Positions 34,792-42,307 of a DNA stretch of 64,000 nucleotides are shown piece by piece (the first letter of the stretch is position 1; each line of letters opens with the position of its first letter). The position numbers and the translations under genes are program-made. Below the pieces are notes generated by a model. That model did no database searches and was not told the DNA's origin. It saw only the letters and a list, made by a program, of their open reading frames with translations. The DNA comes from Butyrivibrio sp. CB08 (GTDB lineage Bacteria > Bacillota > Clostridia > Lachnospirales > Lachnospiraceae). The stretch spans positions 310,001-374,000 of the forward strand of contig NZ_RAIR01000001.1 of assembly GCF_003625485.1 (NCBI RefSeq). The letters are read 5' to 3'.

Positions 34792-35193
34792 ATGATTGAG
34801 TATAAACAAACAAAGGAATTTACATCGGAGGAACTTGAAAGACTTTTTCTTTCGGTTAACTGGGAATCTGGTAGATATCCTGAAAAACTCGTCAGCGCAA
34901 TGCGTAATTCTACGAAGGTAATATCTGCATGGGATGGCGATAAGTTAGTCGGGCTAATTAGAGCTTTGGATGATGGTAATACTGTAGCATTTCTACATTA
35001 TCTTTTGGTAGATCCAGAGTATCAAGGCTACCATATTGGAGACAATTTAATGAAACAGATTATGAGTTTTTATGATGATCTTTTATATGTAAAAGTTATC
35101 CCCTCTGATATAAAAACAATTCCGTTTTATGAGCGATATGGTTTTAAACAATATGACAATTACTCAGCAATGGTAAAAAAGAATCATTTTTAA
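34792..35193 (+). CDS. GNAT-family N-acetyltransferase
   Basis: A 133-residue acetyl-CoA-dependent acetyltransferase. The fold's core is visible: VISAWDGDKLVGLIRALDDG (beta-hairpin), then FLHYLLVDPEYQGYHIGDNL with the Q/RxxGxG/A acetyl-CoA loop seen as YQGYHIG, and the closing IPFYERYGFKQYDNY. The usual R/QxxGxG/A third small residue is Asp here (GYHIGD), within family variation. Substrate is unknown. The ribosome site TAGGAGG lies at 34780-34786. Codon use is AT-richer than in the flanking operons, in line with the island. Confidence 0.88.
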   Translation: MIEYKQTKEFTSEELERLFLSVNWESGRYPEKLVSAMRNSTKVISAWDGDKLVGLIRALDDGNTVAFLHYLLVDPEYQGYHIGDNLMKQIMSFYDDLLYVKVIPSDIKTIPFYERYGFKQYDNYSAMVKKNHF

Positions 35194-35217
35194 AATCAAA
35201 TTCAAGTTTGCAAAGCA

Positions 35218-35257
35218 AGCCTATATCCCCTGTACAAGAGATAGAGGCTATTTTTTT
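35218..35257 (+). terminator. Terminator after the GNAT gene
   Basis: The stem AGCCTATATC / GATAGAGGCT (one mismatch) at 35218-35249 is followed by seven T. From there to 35466 I see no gene, only an unassigned AT-rich stretch with a short CTTCTT / AAGAAG inverted pair near 35372-35397. Confidence 0.75.
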
Positions 35258-35466
35258 AATCAGTTAATCTGTCAGGATACATAATTGCAAGCTCACCACG
35301 AACCTTAAAACTGGATGTAAGATTAAATTTTTATATAAATGAGTAAGAATTGGAGTTTGGCGAGTTGAGCCCATCTTCTTAACCTTACGGTCAAGAAGCA
35401 TCCCTCGCTCTAAAGAGCTCGGTCAATTCTGGTTTGTTGAGATAAACGAAAAGAGGAGACAACTAA

Positions 35467-36225
35467 ATGGGGAAATTATATGAATGTGCTGAAATATATG
35501 ATCTAATAGAAAGTGAACAGCGTTCAGAATTTGTAAAGAATGATTGGAAGGAGTTCTTTGGAGATATCGAGATTCATACCTTACTTGATGTCAGTATTGG
35601 TTCAGGTGGCTTGACTCTTCCATTGCGGGATCTGGGGATAAAAATTTATGGGTCAGATCTCAGCGAAACTATGCTGGAAAGATGTAAGCAGAAAGCCTCA
35701 GATAAAGGTTTTGAAATTGAATTAAAATGCAGTGATTTCAGAGATTTATCATGCTGGGATGGGATGAAATTTGACTGTGTTGCGAGCACTGGAAATTCTT
35801 TAGGGTATGTAGAAAACTCTGACATAGTCATAGCACTGGAACAGATGGATGCGTTGGTAAAAAAGGGCGGATATATATGTATCGATTCGCGAAACTGGGA
35901 AAAGATACAGAAAGAAACCCAACGTTTCTATTTTTATAATCCTTTTTTCAAAGACGGAAACAGAATAAATCTGACACAAGTTTGGGATCATAATTCGGAT
36001 GGTTCAATTACCTTCAACTTGCTTTATTCCTTTGAAAAAGATGGAAAAATCTTCCAGAGAGAAGTATTTGAAGAGCATTATAATCCATTTCCATATGAAC
36101 TTATTGAAAAGCAACTAAGAAAAATGGGCTATGGTCCTATAAGGCTTCGATCATTGCCATGCTGTAATCCAGAGCCTGATTTTGAAAAGATTGAATGGTA
36201 TCACCTAATTGCACGGAAGCAATAA
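35467..36225 (+). CDS. SAM-dependent class I methyltransferase
   Basis: A 252-residue protein with a Rossmann methyltransferase core: motif I LLDVSIGSGGLTLPL, acidic motif II YGSDLSETMLERC, then LKCSDFRDL and the post-motif FDCVASTGNSLGYV. The pattern resembles small-molecule methyltransferases such as the glycine/sarcosine type, but substrate cannot be assigned. Ser in the SIGSGG loop replaces the more usual C/G-x-G, which is unusual but tolerated. AGAGGAG at 35452-35458 supports the start. It stands alone between the GNAT terminator and the next gene. Confidence 0.82.
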   Translation: MGKLYECAEIYDLIESEQRSEFVKNDWKEFFGDIEIHTLLDVSIGSGGLTLPLRDLGIKIYGSDLSETMLERCKQKASDKGFEIELKCSDFRDLSCWDGMKFDCVASTGNSLGYVENSDIVIALEQMDALVKKGGYICIDSRNWEKIQKETQRFYFYNPFFKDGNRINLTQVWDHNSDGSITFNLLYSFEKDGKIFQREVFEEHYNPFPYELIEKQLRKMGYGPIRLRSLPCCNPEPDFEKIEWYHLIARKQ

Positions 36226-36296
36226 TGGAACATAGTAAGAATGTAGGGTGTGTTTAGATTATCTTTAAAAATATAGTGCCACGGGGGTAATTAAGA

Positions 36297-36878
36297 ATGG
36301 AAAAATGTAAGAGAAAATCGGTTGATCCAGTATATTCGATGTGCGTTCAGCCTTCTTTCATTATTGGAACGAACAATGAAGACGGATCTTACAATTTTGC
36401 ACCGATTACTTGGGTTAGTGCCACGCAAGGAGAAGATGAAGGGTATTTCCTTGTTATAAGCATGTTTGGAACAAAAATGACAAAGCTGAATGTAATCAGA
36501 ACGGGCGTGTTCAGCGCCAATCTTGTAAGCAAAGACATGCTTTCACTTATGGACTATTTTGGCTCAAAGCATGCGAAAGACGGAAAAAAGGATGATATTT
36601 CCTATGGTGTCAGTCGAGGAGAAGTTCTTGATGTACCCACACTGGACGCGAGCAGGTGGGTATATGAGTGTGAAGTCGTAAGAAGCGTAGAAACGGGCGA
36701 TTCAACCACTTTCTTTTGCCGTATTCGAAATATTCAGATGGATGAGAGACTTTCTCCGAAAGATATATTCGATATTGATTTATCAGTGCTTGATCCGGTT
36801 ATATATTCGGGTAAGTATCACAGCATTGATAAAGTGCTCGGAAGTATCGGTGATTTCTGTAAATCTGATAGAACATAA
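36297..36878 (+). CDS. Flavin reductase-like (FMN-binding split barrel) protein
   Basis: A 193-residue protein of the flavoredoxin/flavin-reductase-like type. The N-terminal VYSMCVQPSFIIGTNNEDGSYNFAPIT reads, in parts, as CVQPSFIIGTNNEDGSYNF then APITWVSAT, matching the family's flavin-contact strand. ISMFGTKMTKLNVIRTGVFSANLVS follows in the expected order. It is likely to bind FMN and take part in electron transfer; partner unknown. GGGGG at 36284-36288 is the likely ribosome site. Last gene of the island before the right-hand repeat. Confidence 0.8.
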   Translation: MEKCKRKSVDPVYSMCVQPSFIIGTNNEDGSYNFAPITWVSATQGEDEGYFLVISMFGTKMTKLNVIRTGVFSANLVSKDMLSLMDYFGSKHAKDGKKDDISYGVSRGEVLDVPTLDASRWVYECEVVRSVETGDSTTFFCRIRNIQMDERLSPKDIFDIDLSVLDPVIYSGKYHSIDKVLGSIGDFCKSDRT

Positions 36879-37037
36879 TATCGGAATTTAATGGAGCCTT
36901 CGTAAATGACCAGGTATAGTATATTGAAGAAACGGAACTTTATGGTGGTTTCAAAACTGGGTTCATTTTAGTGGCTATCGTTAAAAAGTAAAACTTGCTC
37001 AAAGCCAGTATTTATCATGCTTTCGAGCTGTTTTTGC

Positions 37038-37172
37038 CATGTCGAGACAGTAGTCCTGCTTACTAGGACCGAAGGGACGACGGAAGCAGGCTAACGCTGT
37101 CCATGCGATAGCTGTCTGCGACTGGCGAGCACGAAGTGCGATGACAGAGCAGAAACAGCGAACCGCTGAGAC
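37038..37172 (+). repeat. 135-bp direct repeat, right copy
   Basis: It is identical to 31005-31139 except for C at position 37043 (T in the left copy) and one C/T change near the middle. It also encodes HVETVVLLTRTEGTTEAG and a stop in the same frame as the rlmD end, though no rlmD body precedes it. Confidence 0.95.
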
Positions 37173-37269
37173 GGTATGTTTATTATCCAAACTCAGAAGT
37201 GCTACGCAGCATATAGAAATAGAAATTACCACAGAGGAACTTAGGAAGCACTTAAGCATTTTAAGATGA
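37168..37269 (+). pseudogene. Truncated rlmD-like tail beyond the right repeat
   Basis: From the GAGAC core the frame reads ETVCLLSKLRSATQHIEIEI, then TTEELRKHLSILR and a stop. I recognise the ETVCLLSKL...HIEIE pattern as the beginning of a peptide often found fused to, or annotated as, an RlmD/RumA C-terminus beside clostridial mobile elements. The usual continuation (about 70 more residues) is missing, so it is a remnant. Confidence 0.5.
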
Positions 37270-37307
37270 TATAGTAGCAGATTTATTTTCCAGAATAATG
37301 TACGTTT

Positions 37308-37337
37308 AAGCTTCGGTGAAAGTGCCGGAGCTTTTTC
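37308..37337 (+). terminator. Hairpin terminator before the MarR operon
   Basis: The stem AAGCTTCGG / CCGGAGCTT (one G-T pair) at 37308-37333 is followed by TTTCTTT. Confidence 0.75.
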
Positions 37338-37349
37338 TTTGAAATAGTG

Positions 37350-37407
37350 TTGACAAAAAGTATGTAACATATTACATTATTTTATATAGGTAATATGTTA
37401 CATACTT
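37350..37407 (+). promoter_or_regulatory. MarR promoter with a perfect 18-bp inverted-repeat operator
   Basis: TTGACA lies at 37350-37355 and a weak -10 (TACATT, 37373-37378) follows at 17 bp. AAGTATGTAACATATTAC (37358-37375) is perfectly inverted as GTAATATGTTACATACTT (37390-37407). Each arm contains GTAA-N4-TTAC, so two repressor dimers could bind across spacer, -10 and start region. Autorepression is expected. Confidence 0.78.
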
Positions 37408-37419
37408 AAGGAGGCTCAC

Positions 37420-37899
37420 ATGAATTACGATGAAGCGATGAATATCAAAAAGGTAACGTTTGGAGATATGCCTCCACAGCCTTTTTTACTTGGACTACTT
37501 AGCGCATTTGATAACAGATATCAGGCTGCGGCCGATGCATATTTCAAGGAAATTACCTGGAAACAGTTTTTTGCCATAATCTGTATTAACCTGTGCAAGG
37601 AGCCTCCGACACTGAATGAACTGTCAGATATAATGGGCAGTTCACATCAAAATGTAAAGCAGATACTGATGAAGCTTGAGAAAAAGGGCTTTGTGATGGC
37701 TGCTCCTGATGAGAAAGACAAGCGAAAGCAGCGCATCTTTGTTACGGAAAAATGCAGGACTTTTTTGGAACAGAATGACAATAACGGTCAACAGAGCCAG
37801 TACGTAATCGGCCGTATTTTTGACGGAATCGATGAAAAGAGCTTGCAAACCACCATACGAACTATCATGAAAATGGAAAGGAATTTAAGCGAACTATGA
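37420..37899 (+). CDS. MarR-family transcriptional regulator
   Basis: A 159-residue winged-helix regulator. The DNA-binding core is EPPTLNELSDIMGSSHQNVKQIL then LEKKGFVMAAPDEKDKRKQRIFVT, where DEKDKRKQ is the family wing (DxRxxR-like). N- and C-terminal helices should form the dimer interface. It is the first gene of an operon with a flavodoxin-type protein and an FMN-binding membrane protein, and its promoter carries an 18-bp inverted repeat. It most likely controls this redox operon in response to a small molecule or oxidant; a single Cys near the C-terminal half (EKCRTFLEQ) could be a sensor, which is inference. Confidence 0.9.
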   Translation: MNYDEAMNIKKVTFGDMPPQPFLLGLLSAFDNRYQAAADAYFKEITWKQFFAIICINLCKEPPTLNELSDIMGSSHQNVKQILMKLEKKGFVMAAPDEKDKRKQRIFVTEKCRTFLEQNDNNGQQSQYVIGRIFDGIDEKSLQTTIRTIMKMERNLSEL

Positions 37900-38447
37900 A
37901 AACACTGATAATATACACATCACAGACCGGATTTACCAAAAGATATGCCGAGTGGCTTGCGGAGAAAATGAGCGGAGATCTGCTTAATCTCAAAGATGCT
38001 CAGAAAAAGAACATGGATTTCTTTGAGAACTACGATGCAATCTGCTACGGAGGTTGGGCAATGGCAGGAAGTCTTGTGAAGGCAAAGTGGTTCCTTGAAA
38101 AGGCTACTAACTGGAAGAATAAGCGCCTAGCTGTGTTTTGTGTAGGTGGCAGCCCTAACGATAACCCGGATGTAGATATCTTTCTTCAGAATGTAATTAC
38201 AGAAGAGCAGAGGAAATACATAAAGGTATTCTACTGCCAGGGCGGGTTTAACTATGAAAAGATGAAGATGCCATCTCGTATTGCTATGAAGATGTTTGTG
38301 TCAGCCTTAAAAAACAAGAAGGATGTCACTGAGAAAGAGAAGGTAATGGCTGAGAAGATGGCTTCATCCTATGACATCTCTGATATCAAATACATAGAGC
38401 CTATCGTTATGTATCTTGGAGGAAAAGACAATGAAAAAGCTGTTTAA
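37896..38447 (+). CDS. Flavodoxin-domain protein
   Basis: A 183-residue cytosolic protein with a flavodoxin fold. The FMN phosphate-binding loop is YTSQTGFTKRYAEWLAEKM (T/SxTGxT) and the second loop is ICYGGWAMAGSLVKAKWFL. It resembles HemG-type and menaquinone-dependent flavodoxin-like proteins in Clostridia. It overlaps marR by 4 bp (ATGA), so translation is coupled. It probably carries electrons to or from the FMN-binding membrane protein downstream; direct evidence is lacking. Confidence 0.88.
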   Translation: MKTLIIYTSQTGFTKRYAEWLAEKMSGDLLNLKDAQKKNMDFFENYDAICYGGWAMAGSLVKAKWFLEKATNWKNKRLAVFCVGGSPNDNPDVDIFLQNVITEEQRKYIKVFYCQGGFNYEKMKMPSRIAMKMFVSALKNKKDVTEKEKVMAEKMASSYDISDIKYIEPIVMYLGGKDNEKAV

Positions 38448-38823
38448 GACATTTCTTATGATAGTAATCATATTTGCATTGGTAATCATCTTTACATTTG
38501 CAGTGGTTAGTATTCGGATGACAGGACAGGTAAAGGGTTTTGACAAAACAAATATTGATCTTTCACAGGTTGCCGATGGCGTATATACCGGCCATAGTGA
38601 AACGGATCTTGTCAAAGTGGAAGTCCGAGTAACTGTAGCGGAAGGGATGATCAGAGATATTGAAATTCTTAAGCATGAGTGTGGCAAGGGGCGGCCTGCT
38701 AATGAGATTGTCAATGATATGATAGAGAAGAATGATATCGAAGTTGATGCGGTTTCCGGTGCAACCATGTCAAGCGAAGTAATCAAAGCCGCGGTCAGGG
38801 ATGCGTTAAGATCAGATCATTAA
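38431..38823 (+). CDS. Membrane-anchored FMN-binding domain protein
   Basis: A 130-residue protein with an N-terminal membrane helix (residues 4-27, FLMIVIIFALVIIFTFAVV) and an external FMN-binding domain. The flavinylation-type motif is DAVSGATMSSEVI, with Thr of SGAT as the expected site of covalent FMN attachment by an ApbE enzyme; LSQVADGVYTGHSETD is also typical. Such domains occur in RnfG, NqrC and flavin-based extracellular electron-transfer proteins. ATG 38431 follows GGAGG at 38419-38423. It overlaps the flavodoxin gene by 17 bp. No apbE is seen in this window. Confidence 0.87.
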   Translation: MKKLFKTFLMIVIIFALVIIFTFAVVSIRMTGQVKGFDKTNIDLSQVADGVYTGHSETDLVKVEVRVTVAEGMIRDIEILKHECGKGRPANEIVNDMIEKNDIEVDAVSGATMSSEVIKAAVRDALRSDH

Positions 38824-38851
38824 TCTTTCCAGTAAAGCCGATTATAAGGAG

Positions 38852-38887
38852 AAAGAGAGATTTATGCCAGGTAGGAGTCTCTTTTTT
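38852..38887 (+). terminator. Hairpin terminator after the MarR operon
   Basis: A short stem AAGAGA / TCTCTT (38853-38858 with 38878-38883) has a long loop and a T-rich tail. It is weaker than the others in the window. Confidence 0.5.
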
Positions 38888-38930
38888 GTTTATTACAATA
38901 TAATCAGGATTCCGTGATAGGAGAAACAAC

Positions 38931-39221
38931 ATGAAAAAAAGAGTATTAGAAAAGAGCTGGGGCGGACGCGGCGAGCATGGCTTCAGGTACTTTGACTATG
39001 AGCGCAAGGGCAAGAACCTTATCATCTACATAACGGTTAAGGACTACGATGACTGGGGAGGTAAGTCTGTCCTGCAGGCTGATAAAGTCAAGCACATGGC
39101 CTTCCCCATAGATGGCAGGAAGATCACCAGGGAGTTTGTCTATGAGTGTATCCTTACCGCGGGAAAAGAGCTAAAGGAGGAATATCTTTTACCGGAATCC
39201 CCAGATGAACTAAAAATATAA
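38931..39221 (+). CDS. Small protein of unknown function
   Basis: A 96-residue soluble protein. The N-terminus is basic and Gly-rich (KKRVLEKSWGGRGEHGFRYF); the rest alternates strand-like and helix-like segments (NLIIYITVKDYDDWGGKS, then FVYECILTAGKELKEEYLL). AGGAGAAACA at 38920-38929 is a good ribosome site. I do not recognise the family. Composition fits the housekeeping parts of the window rather than the island. A hairpin follows at 39263, which may be its terminator. Confidence 0.65.
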   Translation: MKKRVLEKSWGGRGEHGFRYFDYERKGKNLIIYITVKDYDDWGGKSVLQADKVKHMAFPIDGRKITREFVYECILTAGKELKEEYLLPESPDELKI

Positions 39222-39246
39222 AAAGCTCCAACAGAAAAGAAAGTGC

Positions 39247-39302
39247 TATAATAAACATCAGTGGCAAAGGCGCCAGATATATGGACGCCTTTGCCTTTTT
39301 TA
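39247..39302 (+). promoter_or_regulatory. -10 element and strong hairpin with T tract upstream of nadE
   Basis: A consensus TATAAT lies at 39247-39252. A perfect 10-bp stem GGCAAAGGCG / CGCCTTTGCC (39263-39272 with 39286-39295) followed by six T begins just after the predicted start point and ends 20 bp before nadE. It is either the terminator of the preceding gene or an attenuator in the nadE leader. Confidence 0.6.
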
Positions 39303-39321
39303 TTTCTAGGAGGAAGAAATT

Positions 39322-41265
39322 ATGAAAAACCGCATTATACAGGTAGCTGCGGTAGTACCCAAAATAAAAGTTGGAGATGTGAATTACAACGCAGAGCAGA
39401 TCATAGCTGCAACCAGAGATCAACGTGACGCAGGACTCATCGTTTTCCCTGAACTATCCATAACAGGCTATACCTGCGCTGACCTCTTCTTAAGTGATCT
39501 CCTGCTTGAGAGTGCAGTAAAAGCGCTAACACGCATAGCAAATGAAACCAAAGATAACAACAACACAGCCGTAGTCGGCGTCCCAATCTGTTACGATAAC
39601 AATATTTACAACTGCGCTGCAGTTCTCTCGCAGGGCCGAGTTGCAGCCCTCATCCCCAAAACCTATATTCCAAATTACTCAGAATTCTACGAGGGTAGGT
39701 GGTTTGCTTCGGGCAGGAATATCAAAAACAAAACCATCATTCTTAAAGGCAACGAGATTCCCTTTGGTGTAGACATCATCGCAGAGGACCCCGTTACCGA
39801 AGCCCTCCTCGGCGTTGAGATCTGTGAGGATCTGTGGATCCCAGATAAGCCAAGTGCCCACGCCGTGATGGCGGGAGCAAACATCATTGCCAATCTCTCA
39901 GCCTCAGATGAGCTCATTGGCAAGCAGGAGTATAGAAGGCAGCTTGTTTCACAGCAGAGCGGCGGATGTTATTGCGGCTATATCTATGTGTCCTCAGGAA
40001 CTGGGGAGAGCAGCACGGATATGGTCTTTTCAGGCCATGCCCTTATAGCCCAGAGCGGAAGCATATTAAGTGAGTCAATATTCCCGGATTACCCTCACGT
40101 ATCAACAGCCTTCATTGACATCGCAAAACTCATGCATGACAGAAGGAGACAGAACACCTTCGAAAACGCAGACAGCGAAACATACAGGAAAGTGAACATC
40201 TCCATTCCGCCAATAGGCAAAAGAGATCCTGACATAGCAGAACTATCAAACATCCTAAAAACCTATGCCTACCCGGTGGACAGAAATCCCTTTGTCCCAT
40301 CAGACGACAGCACCAGAAATGAGAGGTGCAAGAGAATCCTGCAGATCCAGGCAAACGGCCTTTCCACAAGAGTTAAGGCAACTGGCATCAGAAACCTTGT
40401 TATTGGTATATCCGGAGGACTTGATTCCACCCTTGCTCTTATCGTGTGCCACGAGGCAAAAAAGATTATTCCGGATATCAAGATAATTGCCTACACCATG
40501 CCAAATACAGGTAATACATCAGAACTGACCTATAATAACGCCCACCATCTCATGAAGCTCATAGCTGATGAGATCCATGAGGTTCCAATCGGTGAGGGAG
40601 TTAAGCACCACTTAACCCAGCTTGACCATTCAGAAGAATACCAGGGCGAAGGTGATGTGACCTACGAGAATGCCCAGGCCAGGATGAGAACCTACATTCT
40701 CATGGATGCTGCCAATATGAAAAATGGCCTTGTGGTAGGAACTGGAGACCTCTCAGAGCTTGCCCTTGGCTGGTGCACCTACAACGGAGACCACATGTCC
40801 ATGTACGCAGTAAATGCCTCAGTACCCAAAACTCTCGTTAAGTTCATTTGCAGCAGCTACGCCCATATGTGTGGAAACGAGGAACTTAAGAATGCCCTTA
40901 TCTCAATCTGCAACACGCCAATTACGCCTGAGCTTACGCCAAACAGCAACGGCCAGATAGCTCAGATGACTGAGGAGAAGATAGGCAAGTACGACCTCAA
41001 TGACTTCATGCTTTTCTACACATTGAGGTATGGCTTTGAACCCTCACGAACTGTGGCACTTATGCTAAAAGCCTACCCAGAACTCACTTACGACGCAGCA
41101 ATAGAAGCTGCAAGAAACTTCTTCAAACGCTTCTTTACCCAGCAGTTTAAGCGTAGCTGCCTGCCAGATGGCCCAAAGGTCGGATCAGTTTCTTTATCCC
41201 CAAGAGGAGACTGGCGCATGCCAAGTGATGCCTCAGTGGCCCTATGGCTTGAGGATCTTCAGTGA
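39322..41265 (+). CDS. nadE: Glutamine-dependent NAD+ synthetase
   Basis: A 647-residue enzyme that amidates nicotinic acid adenine dinucleotide to NAD+, the last step of NAD synthesis. The N-terminal nitrilase-type glutaminase (about 1-290) shows the catalytic Glu in VFPELSITGYTCADLF, Lys in LIPKTYIPNY and Cys in GVEICEDLW. The C-terminal synthetase domain has the ATP-pyrophosphatase loop GISGGLDSTLAL and GTGDLSELALGWCTYNGDH. Full length for the two-domain type. AGGAGGAA at 39308-39315 supports the start. Flanked by hairpin-bearing regions on both sides, so probably monocistronic. Confidence 0.96.
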   Translation: MKNRIIQVAAVVPKIKVGDVNYNAEQIIAATRDQRDAGLIVFPELSITGYTCADLFLSDLLLESAVKALTRIANETKDNNNTAVVGVPICYDNNIYNCAAVLSQGRVAALIPKTYIPNYSEFYEGRWFASGRNIKNKTIILKGNEIPFGVDIIAEDPVTEALLGVEICEDLWIPDKPSAHAVMAGANIIANLSASDELIGKQEYRRQLVSQQSGGCYCGYIYVSSGTGESSTDMVFSGHALIAQSGSILSESIFPDYPHVSTAFIDIAKLMHDRRRQNTFENADSETYRKVNISIPPIGKRDPDIAELSNILKTYAYPVDRNPFVPSDDSTRNERCKRILQIQANGLSTRVKATGIRNLVIGISGGLDSTLALIVCHEAKKIIPDIKIIAYTMPNTGNTSELTYNNAHHLMKLIADEIHEVPIGEGVKHHLTQLDHSEEYQGEGDVTYENAQARMRTYILMDAANMKNGLVVGTGDLSELALGWCTYNGDHMSMYAVNASVPKTLVKFICSSYAHMCGNEELKNALISICNTPITPELTPNSNGQIAQMTEEKIGKYDLNDFMLFYTLRYGFEPSRTVALMLKAYPELTYDAAIEAARNFFKRFFTQQFKRSCLPDGPKVGSVSLSPRGDWRMPSDASVALWLEDLQ

Positions 41266-41329
41266 AAATTTAGCAAAAATATTTATAGAATCTGTCAAAG
41301 GCTCATAAATCTTTGTAAAAAAATGACAA

Positions 41330-41358
41330 TTGCCAGACTATTACCTTGTCCGTATACT
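41330..41358 (+). promoter_or_regulatory. Promoter of the amino acid transport / ATP-grasp operon
   Basis: TTGCCA (41330-41335) and TATACT (41353-41358) are 17 bp apart. The -10 lies within the palindrome GTATAC-TT-GTATAC (41352-41365), a possible operator. The predicted leader is about 155 nt. Confidence 0.65.
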
Positions 41359-41367
41359 TGTATACAA

Positions 41368-41497
41368 ACAAAGGCGTTTTGATTCACTTAGTGTTTCAGA
41401 GCGCCTTTTCTCTTTTTCATTACTTTTTCATTTCTATAACTCTACAAGATGCAATGAAACAAGGGCGTTTCGGTTTGATACCGGAGCGCCCTTCGTT
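41368..41497 (+). promoter_or_regulatory. Leader with two similar hairpins, possible attenuator or riboregulator
   Basis: Hairpin 1 pairs AAAGGCG (41370-41376) with CGCCTTT (41402-41408) and is followed by a T-rich run, like a terminator. Hairpin 2 pairs AAGGGCG (41461-41467) with CGCCCTT (41487-41493), with an inner CGGT / ACCG stem, and has no T tract. Both share the frame AAACAA-R-GGCGTTT ... GAGCGCC-Y-TT. The operon's ribosome site lies 15 bp after hairpin 2. I do not recognise a known riboswitch class. Confidence 0.5.
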
Positions 41498-41519
41498 GCG
41501 TCGAAGAAAGGTAAACACC

Positions 41520-42248
41520 ATGGCAATGATAAAACTGGAAAATGTGAATAAGTACTTTGGTGACCTTCACGTTCTTAAGGATGTGAACTTGGAGGTTGAA
41601 GAGGGAGAAAAGCTGGTCATTATCGGACCGTCCGGTTCTGGAAAATCCACTACAGTTCGCTGCATGAACTTTTTGGAAACACCAAGCAGTGGGCATGTAT
41701 ATATCGATGGCACAGAGCTTACCCCAAAGAATAAGACCAAAGTGGTAAGGGACCTTACATCAATGGTATTCCAGCAGTTTAACCTTTACCCGCATATGAC
41801 AGTTCTTAAGAACCTTACACTTGCTCCCATGAAGCTTCATCACAAATCCAAGAAGGAAGCTGAAGAGCTGGCTTATCATTACCTTGACATAGTTGGGCTA
41901 AGGGACAAAGCAGATGTTTATCCCACAACTCTTTCAGGTGGACAGCAGCAGAGAATAGCAATTGCCAGGGCTTTATGTACACAGAGCAAGATCATTTTAT
42001 TCGATGAGCCCACATCAGCTCTTGATCCTGAGACCATTCAGGAAGTACTGGATGTAATGATCAAACTTGCAAAAGAAAATATCACCATGGTTGTAGTAAC
42101 CCATGAGATGGGATTTGCCAGAGAGGTAGCAGACAGGATCGTCTTCATGGCAGATGGCCAGATAATTGAATCCGGAACGCCGGAGCACTTTTTTACAAAT
42201 CCTGAGAGTGACAGAGTCAAACAGTTTCTTGGGAAGATCATCAGATAG
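41520..42248 (+). CDS. Polar amino acid ABC transporter ATP-binding protein
   Basis: A 242-residue ATPase of the GlnQ/HisP type that powers amino acid import. Walker A is IGPSGSGKSTTVR, Q-loop FQQFNLYPHMTVLKN, signature LSGGQQQRIAIARAL, Walker B ILFDEPTSALDPE and the H-loop VVVTHEMGFAREV. The frame is open from 41346, but ATG 41520 (MAMIKLENVNKYFG) matches the family start and follows GAAAGGT. It leads the operon 41520-51279. Substrate by family: glutamate, glutamine, cystine or similar polar amino acids. Confidence 0.95.
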   Translation: MAMIKLENVNKYFGDLHVLKDVNLEVEEGEKLVIIGPSGSGKSTTVRCMNFLETPSSGHVYIDGTELTPKNKTKVVRDLTSMVFQQFNLYPHMTVLKNLTLAPMKLHHKSKKEAEELAYHYLDIVGLRDKADVYPTTLSGGQQQRIAIARALCTQSKIILFDEPTSALDPETIQEVLDVMIKLAKENITMVVVTHEMGFAREVADRIVFMADGQIIESGTPEHFFTNPESDRVKQFLGKIIR

Positions 42249-42307
42249 ACGTCACGTACAAACATGGATTTGTACTGGCTATAGATTATCAAGAGGAGGA
42301 CAAGATT

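Larger units (their letters stand above)
31005..37172. mobile_element. Putative integrated island between two 135-bp direct repeats at the 3' end of rlmD
   Basis: The region from the left repeat (31005-31139) to the right repeat (37038-37172) carries seven accessory genes and visibly lower GC than the flanking housekeeping genes. The left repeat recreates the rlmD C-terminus. The right repeat is followed by an in-frame tail ETVCLLSKL...HIEIEI, as seen next to elements that integrate at rlmD/rum sites. A core GAGAC occurs at each end of both repeats and again at 31300-31304. No integrase, relaxase or transposase remains, so it is either a degraded element or one mobilised in trans. Integration of conjugative elements in the rum/rlmD 3' end is established in streptococci; its use here is inferred. 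Confidence 0.5.
36879..37419 (+). other. Gap holding island right end, repeat copy and MarR promoter
   Basis: This 541-bp stretch carries no intact gene. It holds an arm GTGGCTATCGTTAAAAAGT at 36971, the right 135-bp repeat (37038-37172), a short in-frame rlmD-tail relic (37168-37269), a terminator hairpin (37308-37337), and the MarR promoter/operator (37350-37407). Confidence 0.8.

Noticed and set aside
36999..37370. 123-residue - strand frame across the right repeat
   Set aside because: It crosses the repeat, a terminator hairpin and the MarR promoter, and resembles no protein.
41346..41519. 58-residue N-terminal extension of the ABC ATPase
   Set aside because: The segment covers the promoter -10 and leader hairpins and does not match the family.
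42249..42307. Possible terminator between the ABC ATPase and binding-protein genes
   Set aside because: No stem with a T tract is visible in the 59-bp gap, so the genes are treated as one operon.
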